Below are positions 1 through 9,419 of a stretch of DNA of 64,000 bases, piece after piece; the stretch's first letter is position 1, and each line of letters begins with the position of its first letter. The notes under the pieces were generated by a model. It saw nothing but the letters and a program-made list of their open reading frames with translations. It was not told the origin of the DNA and made no database searches. The position numbers were made by a program, and so were the translations under genes. Origin of the DNA: Sphaerisporangium dianthi (GTDB lineage Bacteria; Actinomycetota; Actinomycetes; Streptosporangiales; Streptosporangiaceae); contig NZ_JBHSFP010000012.1 of assembly GCF_042654065.1 (NCBI RefSeq), positions 124,001 through 188,000 on the forward strand, given 5' to 3'.

Positions 1-33
1 CAAGAAGAAGTGACCACCTTCCCCCGGCAGGGC

Positions 34-1779
34 TCACGCGCCCCCGCCGGGGGGCGGCTCCCCTGGGGCGGGGGACGGCTCTTCCGGCGTGAGTGAGGCC
101 CGGCCGGGGAGGGCCAGGGCCACCAGGGCCGCGGTGGCGCACAGGACGGCGGTCAGCAGGAAGATCTCGGTGTACTCGGTGTGCAGCGCCTGGCCGACCT
201 TGGCGGTGTACTCGGCCAGCCGCCGGGCGTACTCCGTGCGCTCGACGCCGAACGGCAGCGGCGTGTCCAGGTCGGCGGTCAGCGACTGGAAGCGGTGGAA
301 CCCCCAGGCCGACAGGGCGGCGACGCCGAGCAGCATGCCCATCATGCGGGTCACCACGACCGCCGCCGAGGCGACCCCGTGGCGGCCCGCCGGGGTGGCG
401 CGCAGCACGGCGGAGGAGACCGGCGCGATCACCGCCCCGAGTCCCAGGCCCGCCACGGCGAGGTCGACGTCCACGCGCGGCAGGCCGAACGGGTAGTGCG
501 CGGACGCAAGCGCGAGCGGCCAGCGGGAGATCAGGAAGTAACCGGCGGCGGCGACCACGAGCCCGGCCACGGCGACCGGCCGGTCGCCGAATCGCCGGGC
601 CAGCACGCCTCCGGCGAGCGCGGCGAGCGCGAGCGCGCCGAGGAACCGCGACAGCACCAGAGCGCCGCCGACGGCGTCCTCGCCGAGCAGCGTCTGGGCG
701 GCCAGCTGCACGTCCACCAGGGTGACCAGCAGCGCGGCGCCGGTGAGGAAGCTCACCGCGAGCGTGGCCCAGAACGGGGCCCGGCGCACGCCGGTCATGT
801 CGAGCATGCGCACCGGCGAGCGCAGTTCCCAGACGACGAAGGCGACGACGGCGACCGCCCCGGCCCCGATGAGCGGCGGGCCCCACGGCGGCAGCACCGC
901 CCTGTCGGGCTCGGGGTTGTACAACCCGGTCACGAGCAGGCCCAGAGCCAGGGCCAGCAGCAGCCCGCCCACCACGTCGACGCGCGGCCGGGGGCCGTCC
1001 CCGGGCGCGAGGGGCCGTCCGGCCGTCCGCCGCGGGGCGCCGGCCCGGTGCGCGGGGGGCGGCACGGTGCGGTGGACGGCCACGGCCGCGATCAGGGCGA
1101 GCGGGATGTTCACCCAGAAGATGCCGCGCCACCCCACCAGCGCGGCCATCCCGGCGCCGTACAGCGGGCCGAGGACGCTGCCCAGCTCTTGGGCGGCCCC
1201 CACGGCGCCGAGGGCGAGCGGGCGCGAGTGCTCGTCCCACAGGTCGCCGATGAGCGCCATCGTGATCGGCAGCAGCGCGCCGCCCGCGATGCCCTGGAGC
1301 GTGCGGCCGGCCGTGAGCAGAGGGACCGACGCGGCGAGCGCCGTGACCGCGGAGCCCGCCGCGAACCCGGCCAGGCAGGTGTGGATCAGCGGGCGGCGCC
1401 CGTACCGGTCGGACAGCTGCCCGAGCAGCGGCATGGCGGCGACGTAGCCGAGCAGGAAGCCGGTGACGATCGGCGTGGCCCGTTCGAGGTGGTTGACGGG
1501 CACGGCGACGTCGCGGGCGATGTCGATCAGGACGGTCACCACGACGTAGGCGTCGAGCGCGGCCAGCAGGACGACCGTCCCGCCGACCCCCAACGCCACC
1601 CGCCGGGCGGCCCGGCCCGAAGCGGGGGCATGGTCGCGGGGCGGGTCGCCCCCCGGAGGAGGAGGCATCGTCGTGGTCGTCGAGCCTTCAGCGGGTTTCG
1701 GACGTGAGCGGGTGTGGTCGCGCATTCCGCGGATGCCCCGGGAGCGCCTCATCGCCCGCGGCGGATCGTCATCAGCCAT
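34..1779 (-). CDS. MFS drug exporter, DHA2-like (14 TM)
   Basis: This is a proton-coupled efflux permease of the major facilitator superfamily, acting in the cytoplasmic membrane. The 581-residue protein has a basic, proline-rich N-terminal tail of about 55 residues, followed by hydrophobic segments. The loop between TM2 and TM3 carries the MFS signature GQLSDRYGRRP, and the TM4-TM5 region has GRTLQGIAGGALLP, typical of 14-TM DHA2 exporters. The length fits that class. I keep the ATG at 1779 because a TACGGT -10-like hexamer lies 6 nt before it, which would make the transcript leaderless; the ATG codons at MRDHT or MPPPP would also be acceptable starts. The substrate cannot be told from sequence. 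The next gene upstream is a LAL regulator in the same orientation, about 280 bp away. Confidence 0.9.
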   Translation of the reverse strand: MADDDPPRAMRRSRGIRGMRDHTRSRPKPAEGSTTTTMPPPPGGDPPRDHAPASGRAARRVALGVGGTVVLLAALDAYVVVTVLIDIARDVAVPVNHLERATPIVTGFLLGYVAAMPLLGQLSDRYGRRPLIHTCLAGFAAGSAVTALAASVPLLTAGRTLQGIAGGALLPITMALIGDLWDEHSRPLALGAVGAAQELGSVLGPLYGAGMAALVGWRGIFWVNIPLALIAAVAVHRTVPPPAHRAGAPRRTAGRPLAPGDGPRPRVDVVGGLLLALALGLLVTGLYNPEPDRAVLPPWGPPLIGAGAVAVVAFVVWELRSPVRMLDMTGVRRAPFWATLAVSFLTGAALLVTLVDVQLAAQTLLGEDAVGGALVLSRFLGALALAALAGGVLARRFGDRPVAVAGLVVAAAGYFLISRWPLALASAHYPFGLPRVDVDLAVAGLGLGAVIAPVSSAVLRATPAGRHGVASAAVVVTRMMGMLLGVAALSAWGFHRFQSLTADLDTPLPFGVERTEYARRLAEYTAKVGQALHTEYTEIFLLTAVLCATAALVALALPGRASLTPEEPSPAPGEPPPGGGA

Positions 1780-2057
1780 GTCCGGACCGTATGTCCCCTC
1801 CTGGCGTCACGGATGTGGAGCGGCGGAGCCGCATCGCCGTCCCGCGGACGCAGGCAAGCCGACGCCGACGCCGAAGACGCGAGCGCCCCCGCGCCGAAGA
1901 TCATCGGCGTGCCGGCGACATGTTCCGGTGCGCGGGGCGGCAGGCCCGATCACCCTACACGACATGGTCCGTGCCAAGTGGATCATGTGGATCTCGGCCG
2001 TGGACGGCTTCCCGGACGACGGCCGGGCGAGCGCGGCCCTCGCTCGCCGGGGTGCCG

Positions 2058-4802
2058 TCATTCGGCCAGACTGGGAAAGCGCCCGGCCAGTTCGGTACGG
2101 CTGTGCACCCCGAGCTTGCGGAAGACGTTGCCGAGGTGGAACTCCACGGTCTTGGTGGAGATGAACAGCGACGACGCCACCTGCTGGTTGGTCACGCCGG
2201 TGCTCACCGCACGCGCCACCTGATACTCCTGGGGAGTGAGGACCTCCAGGCGAGACAGGGGTGTCTCCTCCCTGAGAGATTCCCCGGTGGCCGCGAGCTC
2301 GGCACGCGCTCGCCGTGACCACGGCCTGCACCCGTACTCGTCGAATATCCGCAGGGCGGCGTGCAAGCAGTGCCGGGCACGTTTGCGTTGTCCTGTGCGA
2401 CGGAGCCGCTCGCCGAAATACAGGTTCGTCCTCGCTGTCTCGAACGCGCACCTCACCTGGTCGTGCAGGCGCAGTGCCGTCTCGAAGCATGTCTCCATCT
2501 CGGCGTCCCCGGCCATGAGACCCCGCAGCCGCCAGGCGATGGCCGCGGTGAGCGGTAGCCCGGTGAGCGCGCACCGCTCGTCGTTCTCCGCCAGCGTGTC
2601 GGGGGGCAGCACGCGTCCGGCCCTGACCAGCGCCTCCAACTGGTCGGGATGACTTTCGGCGATCCGGCCCGTGTCCCCCCGAGGCTGGGCGTACGGCGAG
2701 GCGAAGGCGTTGACTGCCGCGTCCAGGTGACCAAGGCCGAGCTCCAGCAGGCCGAGCGCCTCGACGGCGTCCCGCGGGAAGTCCGCGTCGGCGGGTATCA
2801 GCGCCAGCGCCTCGGCGACGTGACGGCGGCAGGACGCCTCCTCACCCAGAACGGCCTCGGTGTACGCCAGCGCGCTGAGCGCCAGGTACAGCGAGAAGTC
2901 CGCCATCGTGAGACGTGCCAGCTCGACGGCCTCGGTGGCCATCGCGTGCGCGTCGCGTAACCGGCCGCACCGGGCCTCGATGTAGGTCATCACGTAGAGC
3001 GCGAAGGGAAGCCAGCTCACCGTGCCCTCCCGCCGCATGCGCTCGATGAGGGCTCCGATGATCGGGCGGGCCTGCTCGTGCTCTCCGATCCACATCATGC
3101 CGAGGCCGGTCAGGACGACGTACTCGTCGGCGGGCCGCTCGGATGTGCGACCGAGGGCGATGGCCGAGGCTTCTGCGAGTTTCAGCGCTCCCTCGGACAG
3201 CTGCCCGATGTGCAGCATGCCCAGTCCGGTGATCACCTTGGTGACCAGGCCGACCGAGCCGCCGGAGTCCCCCAGCACCTCGGCTTCGTGGGCGGTCTCG
3301 AAAGCGGTCACGACGTCTCCGGCGAGCAGGGCGCTCATGGCGGCGTCCACGTACAGCGCCGCGGCCCTGGACCGGTCGATCTCCCGTACCTGCCCCGCGG
3401 TCCTCTGCAGCAGCAGATACGCCCTGGTCGCGTGGCCGCTGAAGAACTCGATGCGGCTGCGCACCGCGACGATGTCGGCGTCGAGGATCGGGTCGGTGCT
3501 CAACGCCGCCGACCTGTCGAGCAGTTCTCGCGCTTTGGCGTACTGCCCGGCGAAGTGCGCCGCCGCTCCCGCCGAGTGCAGCCTGCGGGCTCGGTCGCGG
3601 TCGATCCGGCTCAGCCGCGCGGCGCGTTCGAAGGCCGTGGCCGCTATGGCGTGCCCCCCTCGGGCCACCGCCCGGCCACCGAGTTGGTCAAGCGCCTCGG
3701 CGACCCGCTCGTCGGTGCCGACCGTCGCTTCCGCCAGATGCCAGGTGCGGCGGTCGGCGTACTGAGGATCGGTGAGAGCGGCGGCCAGCAGTCGGTGGAC
3801 GGCGCGGTGCCTGCCGGGCGCGAAGGAGGCCATGGTCGCCGAGCGGACCAGCGGATGGCTGAGTACGAACCGGTCACCGTCGATCCGTACCAGACCGCTC
3901 GCCTCCAGCCCGTCGAGTGCCTCCGTCGGCACGCCGAGGATCTCGGCCGCGTTGAGCACCGGGTCGATGTCGCCGCCCGTGGCCAGGGACATCAGCAGCA
4001 GCAAGGTCCGTTCCTGCTCGTCGAGGTTGGCGACCCGCGTCGCGAACAGCGCGGTGGCGGTGTTCCTGGCCGGAGTGAAGTCCGGAGAGGTCTGGTGACC
4101 GCGGAGCTGGCCGGCCGTCATGCCGTCCAGGACCTCGCGGATCGCCATGGGGTTTCCTCCGGTGCTCGCCACCAGTCGCTCGACCAGGCGGGGGTCGGGC
4201 GCGATCCGCGTCAGGCCCGTGATGAGCTGGGCCGCGGCCCGCTCGTCGAATGGAGCGAGACTCATGACCGGCAGCCGGGCGGTGCCCAGCATGCCTCCGT
4301 TGCTCTCGCGCGTGGCCGCCAGAAGCGCGATGCCTTCGGACACCAGCCGCCGCGCGGCGAAGACGATCGCTTCGGCCGAGGAGTCGTCCAGCCAGTGGAG
4401 ATCGTCGATCGTCACCAGGAGCGGCCCCTCCTCGGCCATGACGCTGAACAGGTTCAGCATGGCCACGCAGATGGCGAAGCGGTCGGGGGAGACGGCCGGG
4501 CCGAGTGCCAGGGCCGCCCGCATGGCGGTCGCCTGGCTCGTGGGCAGGCGGTCCAGCAGATCCGTCGCGGGCAGGACAAGCTGGGAGATACCTGCGAAGG
4601 GAATGTGACGTTCCGTCTCGACTCCCGCGATGGAGACCACGCGCAGGCCGTCGGCGTGCGCACGAGCGAAGTCCAGCAGGACCGTCTTGCCCATGCCCGC
4701 TTCACCGCACAACACCAGGACGCCGCTCCGGCCGCCTTTCGCCGTGTCGAGCAGGCGGCCGAGCGCGTCGATCTCCGAAGTCCGGCCGCAGATCGTGCTC
4801 AT
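2058..4802 (-). CDS. LAL-type LuxR transcriptional regulator
   Basis: A 914-residue large ATP-binding regulator of the LuxR family (MalT/LAL class). The N-terminal AAA-type ATPase has Walker A GEAGMGKT at residues 33-40 and a Walker B-like LLVTIDDLHWLDD near residue 130. A long helical, TPR-like middle follows. A GerE-type helix-turn-helix occupies the last 60 residues (LTPQEYQVARAV to VEFHLGNVFRKLGVHSR). I chose the ATG at 4802 because GGAGG lies 8 nt upstream; an in-frame ATG at 4817 lacks this. The promoter region carries a GGGATTTCCC palindrome also found before the giant gene upstream (4967-8305), so it may control itself and that gene. Such proteins commonly activate secondary metabolism or sugar catabolism. 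Confidence 0.92.
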   Translation of the reverse strand: MSTICGRTSEIDALGRLLDTAKGGRSGVLVLCGEAGMGKTVLLDFARAHADGLRVVSIAGVETERHIPFAGISQLVLPATDLLDRLPTSQATAMRAALALGPAVSPDRFAICVAMLNLFSVMAEEGPLLVTIDDLHWLDDSSAEAIVFAARRLVSEGIALLAATRESNGGMLGTARLPVMSLAPFDERAAAQLITGLTRIAPDPRLVERLVASTGGNPMAIREVLDGMTAGQLRGHQTSPDFTPARNTATALFATRVANLDEQERTLLLLMSLATGGDIDPVLNAAEILGVPTEALDGLEASGLVRIDGDRFVLSHPLVRSATMASFAPGRHRAVHRLLAAALTDPQYADRRTWHLAEATVGTDERVAEALDQLGGRAVARGGHAIAATAFERAARLSRIDRDRARRLHSAGAAAHFAGQYAKARELLDRSAALSTDPILDADIVAVRSRIEFFSGHATRAYLLLQRTAGQVREIDRSRAAALYVDAAMSALLAGDVVTAFETAHEAEVLGDSGGSVGLVTKVITGLGMLHIGQLSEGALKLAEASAIALGRTSERPADEYVVLTGLGMMWIGEHEQARPIIGALIERMRREGTVSWLPFALYVMTYIEARCGRLRDAHAMATEAVELARLTMADFSLYLALSALAYTEAVLGEEASCRRHVAEALALIPADADFPRDAVEALGLLELGLGHLDAAVNAFASPYAQPRGDTGRIAESHPDQLEALVRAGRVLPPDTLAENDERCALTGLPLTAAIAWRLRGLMAGDAEMETCFETALRLHDQVRCAFETARTNLYFGERLRRTGQRKRARHCLHAALRIFDEYGCRPWSRRARAELAATGESLREETPLSRLEVLTPQEYQVARAVSTGVTNQQVASSLFISTKTVEFHLGNVFRKLGVHSRTELAGRFPSLAE

Positions 4803-4876
4803 CACGGTGGCCTCCATCACCCGGCTCGCGGCCCGCCGGGATCGGGTCGCGTGACCAGAGTAGGAACTCGCGCTGT

Positions 4877-4892
4877 CCGGGGAAATCCCTTG
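4877..4892 (-). promoter_or_regulatory. PimM-like LuxR operator before the LAL regulator
   Basis: Read on the minus strand this is CAAGGGATTTCCCCGG. It matches 14 of 16 positions of CTVGGGAWWTCCCBAG, the operator reported for the PAS-LuxR regulator PimM. The palindromic core is 4880-4889, about 78 bp upstream of the LAL start codon, near where a promoter would be expected. The same core occurs at 8385-8394. Binding by any particular LuxR protein is inferred. Confidence 0.6.
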
Positions 4893-4924
4893 CACAGAGA
4901 GCGCGATGGGTGAGGGACGCCACC

Positions 4925-4966
4925 TGACGGGGTGGCCCTTCCCCCGCGGTAAGGGCCACCCCGTCA
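4925..4966 (-). terminator. Rho-independent-type hairpin after the giant gene
   Basis: A perfect 16-bp stem (4925-4940 pairing with 4951-4966) encloses a 10-nt loop and abuts the stop codon of the gene ending at 4967. There is no U-tract, which is usual for actinomycete terminators. It separates the giant gene from the LAL gene and argues against simple read-through between them. Confidence 0.8.
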
Positions 4967-7900
4967 TCAGTTCGTCGCCCGGTCGTTGGCCACGGTGAGG
5001 GCGAGTTCGGCCCAGTCGCCGCCCTCGTCGGTGTTGTGCACGCGCAGGGACGTCCCGTGGGAGGCGCCCGGCGCCACCAGCAGTGACGTGGTGGCCGTCC
5101 CGTCCAGGTCGGTGGTGTTCCCGGCCTGACCCCAGCCGCCCTCGTACAACAGGCACCTGACCTCGACGTCGACGGCGTTGGTCACGAGCAGTCGGCAGGT
5201 GATGTCGTACTCGATCCGCACCTCGTCCGCGACCAGGTAGACGGGGGGCGGCGCCAGCCGCCGGACGGGCTGGTCCGGGGTCAGCACGAGGATCTCCGAC
5301 CGCGGGCCGGGGTCGGAGATCTGCGCCGGGAACGGCCAGGGCTCGTCGTCGACGCCGTAGAAGTCGAAGAAGAGCGTGACGCGGCGGAAGCGCTCTGGAG
5401 GCTCTTCCAGGTCCAGATCCACCACGCGGGTCTCGGCGGGCTCATCGGGGGTGATCCGCCGGGCGGCGGTCATCAGCACCCCGCCGATGGACTTGGCCGC
5501 CGTGAGCTGGTAGGCGCCGAAGGGGACGTCGGGCAGGGTGTAGCGGCCGTCGGGACCAGTGATGGCCGACTTGCCGTCGAAGATCTGGACGACCGCGCCC
5601 GCCACCGGAGCGTTACGGAAGCGGACCTGACCGCTGACCGTTCCCGACACCATGACGCGTCGCCAGCGGGAGATGGTGACGCGCTCGGTCCGAGGCTCAC
5701 GGAACTGCAGCGGTTCGGCGTAGCCGTACAGCCCGCCCTGGGCGGGGCCGTCCCAGAACAGCAGGTTGTCAGGGGATATGGCCGACGCGTCGGTGACGCC
5801 GCGCCAGGCGTCGGAGTTGCCGCCCTGGTCGTCGTCGGCGGCGAAGGCGTTCACCAGCTGCCCGGCGATGTTGTCGGCGTAGTCGGTGAGGAGATCGGCC
5901 AGCCCGCCCAGCCAGCCCATCTGGTCCAGAGCCTGCCGGCGGGTGTAGTCGTACAGCCAGGTCGCCGCCGCCAGGCGTTCGGCGGCGGTGTACCGGTAGA
6001 GACCATCGGGCGAGTTGGGGGAGACCTCGGCGCCCGAGGCGACGTCCTCAGCCTCCAGGTCCTCGGGCAGGACCGCGGCCCGGCGCGCCTCCAGGACGTG
6101 CCCGAGCCGACGGTGGACGTCCCAGATGAACGAGGAGCAGACCGTGCCGACCGTGCCCTGCGCCCACCCGGCCTCCGGGCCGGCCGGCGTCAGCGTCGAA
6201 CGCGGATCGGTGTAGGCGTACAGGCGGTAGTGGCTCTTGGAGGTGACGCCGGGACGCCCGGCCCCCGCACGGGCGCTGTCGGCGGCGGCGTGCAACATCG
6301 CCCGGACGGTGGCGGTCTCCTGCGACGGGTCGGGCTTGAGCACCAAGGGCTGGACGACCTCGAACCGGTCGTCGTAGGTGCTCCCGATGCCGTACGGCGT
6401 GAACGCGGAGATCACGTACGAGTCGCCGTCCGGGTCGATGAACTCCTCTCCGTGGACCGCGCCGTCCACGCTCTGCGCCACCACGCCGGGCCACATGTAC
6501 TTCAGTGCGCCGGGGTCGATGAGGTTGGCCGAGTTCACCGCGCCGCCGAGGCTGGCGTCGATGCGGTCGAACAACCGCTCGGATGACGCCGTGGAGTGGG
6601 TGATCTCGTCGTGGTTGCGGGTCATGATCCCGGAGTGGCTGTAGGGCATCGGTGGGTCGACCCGGCGGAGCAGTTGCCCGATGACGTCGGGCCCGCCCGG
6701 TGACAGCACCACGTCCCCCTTGCGGGCGTTCAAGAACCGGGCCGGCAGGGTGACCTCGATCTCCTCGGTCGTGAGCTGGCAGGCCAGGTTGCCGTCGCGG
6801 GCCTGCTGCCTCTCCTGCTCGCCGAGGTTGGCGGGGTCGCACACCGCGCCTTCCACCACGGGGCCGGGTGCGGGCAACGCCATCAGTGCCATGGACCCGG
6901 GCAGCAGCGCCGCCGTCCCCGCGCTTCCGGGGACCCCCACCAGGCCGGCGATGGCGGCCGGCGCGCTGAGCACCGTAGCGATCGCGTCGCGTGCCTGCGC
7001 GCCGATCTTCGGGCCCGAGCGGACGTCGATGGCCACCGTTCCCGACACCTGGTCGATGACGAGGTCCTGCGGCGACAGCACATCGTGGCTCACGTCCTGG
7101 AGGATCTCGTCGAGCCCCAGGACGACCTCGTCCCATGGCCAGGTCTGCTGCTGTTGCGTGTCGACCTTGGCCTCGGCCATGCGGATCGGCGCCGGAATCT
7201 CGAACGTCGCCGACAAGCGCACCGGCGTACCGCCCGCGGAGCCGGCGTAGTACACGGTGAATCCGTCGGCGTCGGGTGCGAGCGAGTCCCCGTAGGGGGC
7301 GCAGACGGCGATCGCCTTGACGGACTCCGGCGCGATCGTCACCGGCGTTCCCAGAGCCGTGAAGGCGGGCGGCAGATCTCCGGACAGCGGCACGACGGCC
7401 ATGCGATCGAGGATGAGGGGAACCTCCTCGACATTGCGCACCTGCAACTGCCCGACGAAGCCGGCGTGCGACTTGGCGGCGAACAGCTCCGATGTCGTCG
7501 GGGGCACGATGGTGCCGAGATCCCGGCAGGTGGCGTAGGCCGAGTACACGGTGAGATTCCTGGACACCTCCACCTCGTCCTCCACCGAGCGGCAGCGGAT
7601 CACGAATCCGGTGCTGCGGCGCCGGTGGTCGATGGAGCCGCTGTAGTCGTGCTCGGCGAACGGCGCCATGGTGACGGCGGTGGTCCCGTCGCCGAAGTCC
7701 CACTCGTACCGGGCCTTGGTCCTGTCGATCCCCGTCTGGACGATCTGCCGCGCCCGGGTGGGGTCCAGCGGGCCGGAGGTCACCTCCATTCGCCACGGGC
7801 CGCGCGTGCCCCGCCGCCCGATCATCGGCTGGTCGGTGACCCGCACCGGTTCCCGCGCGAGAGTACGCAGCGCCTTCGCGAATCCCCCGGGGATGGTGGG

Positions 7901-8305
7901 GGCGGACAAGGAGGATCGGGGTCCTGCTTGTGGCGCGCGCACCCGGCTGCGCTGGGACGGCGCCGAGAGGTCGCCCAGGGTGAACGCGACCCGGTACCCG
8001 GCGGCCGAGGGACGGGCCACCCGCAGCATGGCGGGCACCGGAGCCGCCGAGGCGGGACTTCGCACCGTGACAGGCTCGCCCTCCACCGGGATGACGACGT
8101 CGTGTGACTCCTCCCCATGGCGGATCGTCAGACTCCGCGGCCCTGGGGCCGCGAACTGAAGGTGGTGGACGGCGCCGTTGCGGCCGTCCACCACCACGGC
8201 GTCCTCCGCCAGCGGCACGCCGTTGTCGTCCAGAACCTCGACCAAGACCGTTTCGGCTGGTCGGGGGCGCGCCGGTGTGACGCGTACGGATCCGATCGAT
8301 GGCAT
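4967..8305 (-). CDS. Giant multidomain protein: PKD-like, permuted papain-like (YiiX/NlpC-type), CarboxypepD_reg
   Basis: 1112 residues from the ATG at 8305, which has AAGGAGG 5 nt upstream. No signal peptide or clear membrane segment is seen. An N-terminal beta-rich part leads to a PKD-like motif (YEWDFGDGTT, near residue 200). Near residue 529 a block GDVVLSPGG followed by PYSHSGIMTRNHDEITHS resembles the His-containing half of permuted papain-fold proteins (YiiX/LRAT/NlpC-P60 type), and VGTVCSSFIWDVHRR near residue 720 would supply the cysteine. A carboxypeptidase-regulatory beta domain (SGTVSGQVRFRNAPVAGA) lies at about 888-945, followed by two beta-rich segments. Peptidase or amidase activity is inferred from the His/Cys pair only. 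It shares a promoter palindrome with the downstream LAL gene. The role is unknown; an effector-like or cell-wall enzyme is possible. Confidence 0.75.
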   Translation of the reverse strand: MPSIGSVRVTPARPRPAETVLVEVLDDNGVPLAEDAVVVDGRNGAVHHLQFAAPGPRSLTIRHGEESHDVVIPVEGEPVTVRSPASAAPVPAMLRVARPSAAGYRVAFTLGDLSAPSQRSRVRAPQAGPRSSLSAPTIPGGFAKALRTLAREPVRVTDQPMIGRRGTRGPWRMEVTSGPLDPTRARQIVQTGIDRTKARYEWDFGDGTTAVTMAPFAEHDYSGSIDHRRRSTGFVIRCRSVEDEVEVSRNLTVYSAYATCRDLGTIVPPTTSELFAAKSHAGFVGQLQVRNVEEVPLILDRMAVVPLSGDLPPAFTALGTPVTIAPESVKAIAVCAPYGDSLAPDADGFTVYYAGSAGGTPVRLSATFEIPAPIRMAEAKVDTQQQQTWPWDEVVLGLDEILQDVSHDVLSPQDLVIDQVSGTVAIDVRSGPKIGAQARDAIATVLSAPAAIAGLVGVPGSAGTAALLPGSMALMALPAPGPVVEGAVCDPANLGEQERQQARDGNLACQLTTEEIEVTLPARFLNARKGDVVLSPGGPDVIGQLLRRVDPPMPYSHSGIMTRNHDEITHSTASSERLFDRIDASLGGAVNSANLIDPGALKYMWPGVVAQSVDGAVHGEEFIDPDGDSYVISAFTPYGIGSTYDDRFEVVQPLVLKPDPSQETATVRAMLHAAADSARAGAGRPGVTSKSHYRLYAYTDPRSTLTPAGPEAGWAQGTVGTVCSSFIWDVHRRLGHVLEARRAAVLPEDLEAEDVASGAEVSPNSPDGLYRYTAAERLAAATWLYDYTRRQALDQMGWLGGLADLLTDYADNIAGQLVNAFAADDDQGGNSDAWRGVTDASAISPDNLLFWDGPAQGGLYGYAEPLQFREPRTERVTISRWRRVMVSGTVSGQVRFRNAPVAGAVVQIFDGKSAITGPDGRYTLPDVPFGAYQLTAAKSIGGVLMTAARRITPDEPAETRVVDLDLEEPPERFRRVTLFFDFYGVDDEPWPFPAQISDPGPRSEILVLTPDQPVRRLAPPPVYLVADEVRIEYDITCRLLVTNAVDVEVRCLLYEGGWGQAGNTTDLDGTATTSLLVAPGASHGTSLRVHNTDEGGDWAELALTVANDRATN

Positions 8306-8381
8306 CTCGCCCTCCTTGAGCGACGCGGCTTTCGCTGACGAACGTAGGATCGCCGGCTGTAGTCCCGCTTCAGGGGAGAGC

Positions 8382-8397
8382 ACCGGGAAATCCCTAG
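8382..8397 (-). promoter_or_regulatory. PimM-like LuxR operator before the giant gene
   Basis: On the minus strand this reads CTAGGGATTTCCCGGT and matches 14 of 16 positions of the PimM operator consensus CTVGGGAWWTCCCBAG. The core at 8385-8394 is 80 bp before the ATG at 8305, almost the same distance as in the LAL gene. Immediately upstream lies a second small inverted repeat, AGGTG-N5-CACCT (8396-8410). Confidence 0.6.
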
Positions 8398-8542
8398 GTG
8401 TACTGCACCTGGGTGGTCAGGAGGGCAGGCCAGGGGCCTTACTCAGGAGCGCGGGAGGCCGCGGGCCAGGGCACCGGAATGGGAACGGCGGCACGCGCGG
8501 GCACGGCGTCCGGGGTGGCCTGGCCGCGAACAGGGCCGCGTG

Positions 8543-9349
8543 TCAGCCCGACGGGGTGGCGATCGTGACGGGGGCGTCGTAGTCGTCGAGGGTGACCAGC
8601 ACCGTGCCGCTGTTGGCGCCCGTGCCGATGGGCAGGCTGGCCTTCAGCAGGCGGCCGGTGTCCTTGGCGATCCACACCTTCCCGTTGACGCCCTGGTTCA
8701 CCGCGGGCACCAGCGTGACGATGACCTGTTGTGACAGGGTCACGGCCACGCGGTAGGCGTCCACGCCGTCGATCTTCTCGGCGGCCTCGGTCTTGGGATC
8801 GGAGGCGGTGGACAGCAGGCGTGCCACCCCGGTCTCGGGGTTCAGGATGGCCGAGGGGTCGTAGATGCTCGCCAGCTCTTTGCGGGTCATCGTCTGGTAG
8901 CCCCCGGTGGGGCCCTTGAAGTACACGGTGTCGCCCGTCAGGACGAAGTTCAGCTCTTGCAGGTTGCCCAGGACGTCGATCTGCAGGGTGCCCTTGGCGT
9001 CGCCCTCACGCGTCAGGGAGCCGTCGGCGTTCTTGACGGGAACCGGCGGCTTGCCCTCGCTCGTGATCGCGAACGCGACGCTCTTGACGTCGCGCATCGC
9101 CGCCGCGGCCTTGTCGAGCAGCTCGCGGCCCGCGGGCAGATCGGCGCCGCCCGGCGAGGACGTGCAGGCGACGGCCAGCCCCAGCGCGAGGACGAGCCAC
9201 ACCATCAGCAGCGACGCGCGCCCGGGCGGCGAGCCCGCCCTGGAGGCGGCGTCCGGTGAGGGACCCGTCCGGGCCGGGGCGAGCCTGGAGGAGGCGGCGC
9301 CGATGGGGACGGCACGGTGAGACCGGGAAGCGAGCGACCTTTTCGACAC
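8543..9349 (-). CDS. LppX/LprAFG-family lipoprotein
   Basis: A predicted membrane-anchored lipoprotein of 268 residues. A hydrophobic segment ends in the lipobox LAVAC (Cys about residue 62), preceded by an unusually long basic leader. The mature part (RELLDKAAAAMRDVKSVAFAITSEG, GTLQIDVLG, YFKGPTGGYQTMTRKELASIYDPSAIL) matches the LppX/LprG fold, a hydrophobic-pocket half-barrel that carries lipids or glycolipids across the periplasm in mycobacteria and is widespread in actinomycetes. I moved the start to the GTG at 9349 because a TAGCAT -10-like hexamer (9357-9362) lies 7 nt before it; an earlier GTG at 9370 would overlap that promoter. It stands alone, convergent with nothing, downstream of the MarR gene in the same orientation. 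Confidence 0.85.
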   Translation of the reverse strand: MSKRSLASRSHRAVPIGAASSRLAPARTGPSPDAASRAGSPPGRASLLMVWLVLALGLAVACTSSPGGADLPAGRELLDKAAAAMRDVKSVAFAITSEGKPPVPVKNADGSLTREGDAKGTLQIDVLGNLQELNFVLTGDTVYFKGPTGGYQTMTRKELASIYDPSAILNPETGVARLLSTASDPKTEAAEKIDGVDAYRVAVTLSQQVIVTLVPAVNQGVNGKVWIAKDTGRLLKASLPIGTGANSGTVLVTLDDYDAPVTIATPSG

Positions 9350-9419
9350 AGCCGGGATGCTAGCCACCACGGCGCGCTCATCCGCGCGTTTCCGAGTATC
9401 GGTTTGAGGTCGGACGGCG

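Noticed and set aside
1780..2057. Possible small gene between the MFS and LAL genes
   Set aside because: Several short frames are open on both strands, but none has a ribosome-binding site, domain or consistent codon bias.
3078..4913. A 611-codon + strand frame opposite the LAL regulator
   Set aside because: No domain or ribosome-binding site; the minus strand carries Walker A and GerE motifs.
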